The notes under the pieces were generated by a model. That model ran no database searches and had not been told where the DNA came from. It saw only the letters and a program-made list of their open reading frames with translations. Shown piece after piece: positions 62,301 through 64,000 of a stretch of DNA of 64,000 bases; position 1 is the stretch's first letter, and every line of letters starts with the position of its first letter. Source of the stretch: Axinella damicornis (lineage: Eukaryota > Porifera > Demospongiae > Axinellida > Axinellidae). Position numbers and translations under genes: made by a program. The stretch is taken from NCBI GenBank assembly GCA_963931865.1, contig OZ007515.1:3483472-3547471 (forward strand). Reading direction: 5' to 3'.

Positions 62301-64000
62301 GAAGAAATTTTGAATGAAAATGAGACAGCATTTCAACAGCACAACACATTGTGCAGGAGATTTAAGGAGGCTTCCCAACAGGCGGACCGCTATGCACTTG
62401 AAACAGCAGATGTCATTGGGATGACTACAACTGGTGCAGCCAAGTACCAGCACATCCTGCACCTTGTAAAACCAAGAATCGTTATCGTTGAGGAAGCAGC
62501 CGAAGTGCTGGAGTCACACATTGTATCAGCTCTCAATGCTGGTACGCAGCACCTGATTCTCATTGGAGACCACAAGCAACTCCGCCCAAAGCCCAACATG
62601 TATGACCTAGCCAAGGACTTCAAGCTGGACATCTCCCTCTTTGAACGCTTGGTCTGCAATAGCTTTCCTCATGCAACATTGCAGATCCAACATCGCATGA
62701 GACCAGAAATAGCCCAGCTTGTCCACCCCCATGTGTACGACACTCTCATAAATCACAACTCAGTTCTAAAGTATGAAAATGTGAAAGGTGTCGGTAAGAA
62801 CATGTTCTTCATCCAGCATGAGTGTCCCGAAGAAGAGGATACTAACCTCATCAGTCACTCAAACCCCTATGAAGTAAGCTACATTGTAGCTCTTTGTAAG
62901 TACCTCCTGCAGCAGGGATATGAACCCTGCCAGATCACAGTACTTGTTACATACGCTGGCCAGAAACTCAACATGAGAAAGCGGATGCCAAAGAAAGACT
63001 TCGATGGTGTCAGAATATCCACAGTGGACAACTTCCAGGGTGAAGAGAATGACATCATTCTTCTGTCACTAGTCCGCAGCAATTCAGAAGGCAAGGTTGG
63101 TTTCCTGCGTGAAGAGAACCGTGTCTGTGTCGCACTGTCAAGAGCCAAAGTGGGTTTCTACTGCATCGGTAATTTCAAAATGCTTCGAGAGAAAGCGCTC
63201 ATTTGGGAGACAGTCCTGTCAGACATGTCGTCTAAGGGGTACGTTGGGGATGCTCTGCCCGTCTACTGCCAAAGCCACAAAGAAACAAATTGTATGGCCA
63301 AATCACCTCAAGATTTCACCAAAAATGCTCCAAATGGTGGCTGTACGCGAGACTGTGAGTACAGACTGCATTGTGGTCACGTGTGCACTCTGAAGTGTCA
63401 CGTCTGTGATCCCTTCCATAAGGATTTTGCATGCAAAAAGCCCTGTGCTAAAGTGTGTCCAAAGGAACATCCTTGCCCCAAAAAATGCTATGAAGACTGC
63501 GGGCCTTGTAAGAAGCTAGTAACAAGGCCAATGCCAGAATGTGGCCACTTGCAGGAGATGTTTTGCTATCAAGAGCCTTCTAAAGTTCCCTGCAAGAATC
63601 CATGCTCCAAAAAGTGCCCAAGTGGTCACCCTTGCCAAATCCTGTGCTGTCGGCCATGTCAGCCTTGTCGTGTACAAGTGATCAAAACAGTCCCTGGTTG
63701 CAGACATGAGCAAGTTGTTTCTTGCCATGAGGATCCTGGAAATTGTCAAGTTCCAGTGGAGAAGACTCTCCCAAAGTGTAGGCATGTGGTAACACTCCCA
63801 TGTCATTTACATCCAAATGCAGTTCGTTGCGAAAAGCCATGTGAAAAGAAGCTCTCTTGTGGCCATTTCTGTGCTCTTAAATGTGGGGAGCCATGTGACA
63901 CAAAACCGTGCATGATAAAAGTAACTGTGAATCTTGACTGCGAACACGAGAAGAAGATAGCTTGCTACTTGTCGCTCTGCACAGAATACCTTACTTGTGA
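59334..64000 (+). CDS. ZNFX1: ZNFX1-like RNA helicase, copy B (partial, runs off the right edge)
   Basis: One uninterrupted frame from ATG 59334 (just after TAA) to the last base, at least 1555 residues. The N-terminus is Arg/Gly-rich (YRGRQPRRGGQPR, RGAGRGGGRGRFFSRD), different from copy A. From KGPYKDWLHYYDVQFRLLRE on it tracks copy A: EVELDQSQLKAIQMGLTQEI, GPPGTGKTYIG (583-590), CFTNHALDQFLEG, VIVEEAAEVLESHI, GDHKQLRPKPNMYDL, QIQHRMRPEIAQL, VDNFQGEENDIILLSLVRS, ALSRAKVGFYCIGN, then NFX1-type fingers (YRLHCGHVCTLKCH, KPCAKVCPKEHPC). The helicase insert is acidic but lacks the UIM-like helix of copy A. The RZ finger, if present, lies beyond the window. Tandem with copy A, same strand. Confidence 0.92.
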   Translation, partial: MTSPYNIYRGRQPRRGGQPRAYAFAGGLSRASNEPGSGTGYRGRARSPWTRGAGRGGGRGRFFSRDNEGSGAARDQHGPKRGRSHVGSGSRANHGQRISVGDKDRSWNIRSLSLREVIALSTLQPAELVNRLAGDIKALQMTLQQSRKISIPVVMDILVQILSKVADEKGETSRPQALQILAEAFSERCAEFHLQLKLYVVNLKSPAPRNMPPSFPAAQYTPQLNLMRLCKLFRTLLETLSSSTWSCLPVDELLYSVQQLSLQPMSGVSATQLLEAERIVELRDQMRQLNVQEEEAPRQEWDNSEYRKLQILPMWNEVCISDRPCKLRPNIIKGPYKDWLHYYDVQFRLLREDFVAPLRKGVCDYLQGVRGRKLQDVKVYHDVAIIEPIFTKSGICYTLKFDVSHMQHCNWEHSKRLLFGSLLCLSPDNFQRAIFFATVSNREPEMLEKGVLEVQFEEGFRILPFCGQSVRFTMVESLAYFEASRHILRSLQTAEVDTMPFTKYLIQNKCDSVSPPQYLTDLASARYDLNCLYGTERPEGSQDLSFDVCDITEWPSAEEVELDQSQLKAIQMGLTQEIAVIQGPPGTGKTYIGQKIVEALLNNRRLWDPQKESPIVVMCFTNHALDQFLEGITKQPSLRIIDTSHFDDWLDANSALQDRLTGVSKTKCKIVRVGGRCQNELIQRFSIGNIRRSVFLPDHIQHNLRELEEEVKYPNPAFVKRLKQYKAYHSHQSFPGFAELHQVMDNDHWYQFLHGAQTNEEKHRALEIWLGLSEVIEEVIEEPSGIRTEFEDDIEEHTNVAASSNFPPPSESYPPPHFFQNPLKYEKARQPQQFPDEQQGSKNKLDFSQSDLETQYASADIGDEEQEELVDIQGAAAFEEGARMLEADAEYYQKLDMSRFATQTPLFNAPVQVPQWGFYDAQSSVSEETSKQVTINFSIRTTEYAHIIHSWGRSLPEMTTEEAAQVHDIHELLLEDRWRLYNHWVAKFLEEILNENETAFQQHNTLCRRFKEASQQADRYALETADVIGMTTTGAAKYQHILHLVKPRIVIVEEAAEVLESHIVSALNAGTQHLILIGDHKQLRPKPNMYDLAKDFKLDISLFERLVCNSFPHATLQIQHRMRPEIAQLVHPHVYDTLINHNSVLKYENVKGVGKNMFFIQHECPEEEDTNLISHSNPYEVSYIVALCKYLLQQGYEPCQITVLVTYAGQKLNMRKRMPKKDFDGVRISTVDNFQGEENDIILLSLVRSNSEGKVGFLREENRVCVALSRAKVGFYCIGNFKMLREKALIWETVLSDMSSKGYVGDALPVYCQSHKETNCMAKSPQDFTKNAPNGGCTRDCEYRLHCGHVCTLKCHVCDPFHKDFACKKPCAKVCPKEHPCPKKCYEDCGPCKKLVTRPMPECGHLQEMFCYQEPSKVPCKNPCSKKCPSGHPCQILCCRPCQPCRVQVIKTVPGCRHEQVVSCHEDPGNCQVPVEKTLPKCRHVVTLPCHLHPNAVRCEKPCEKKLSCGHFCALKCGEPCDTKPCMIKVTVNLDCEHEKKIACYLSLCTEYLTC

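Overview
The window looks like nuclear DNA from an early-branching animal, most likely a demosponge. This is an inference from gene content: a metazoan-type CHD6-9 remodeller, a TMEM42-like protein, many short GT-AG introns, cAMP-receptor/GPR157-like GPCRs, two ZNFX1-like genes and a very high load of hairpin MITEs. I see no bacterial operon, rRNA gene or CRISPR array. Exon borders were read by eye from GT/AG sites, phase and family similarity.

Layout. 1-2.3 kb holds a broken or partial coiled-coil locus with pieces on both strands. 2.6-8.2 kb is a head-to-head pair: cytochrome c oxidase subunit 4 (minus) and mitochondrial 2,4-dienoyl-CoA reductase (plus), 174 bp apart. 9.5-16.4 kb is a second head-to-head pair: a TMEM42-like membrane protein (minus) and RAB2 (plus), 177 bp apart. 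17.5-52.6 kb is one gene on the plus strand, a CHD6/7/8/9-class chromatin remodeller. I reconstruct it as 41 coding exons whose lengths sum to 7512 nt, which is 2503 residues plus stop with all phases consistent. 53.1 kb to the right edge holds two tandem ZNFX1-like RNA helicase genes with intronless coding regions; the second runs off the window.

The CHD gene has two outsized introns, and both carry intronless genes on the opposite strand. Intron 4 (2.4 kb) holds an intact alpha-kinase. Intron 26 (13.3 kb) holds six GPCR loci of one family: four intact, one frameshifted and one clear pseudogene. The remaining CHD introns mostly hold simple repeats and MITEs.

The main non-genic signal is a hairpin MITE family whose ends read TAGCCTCGTTCCCAG and its complement. 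Several copies are flanked by perfect 9-bp direct repeats, which fits a Mutator-like (MULE) transposase. Some hairpins have been amplified into tandem arrays inside CHD introns, and one copy sits exactly on a RAB2 splice donor. Other families present are pogo/Tigger-like (TA flanks), hAT-like (8-bp flanks), several long-TIR foldback elements and a tRNA-like SINE fragment.
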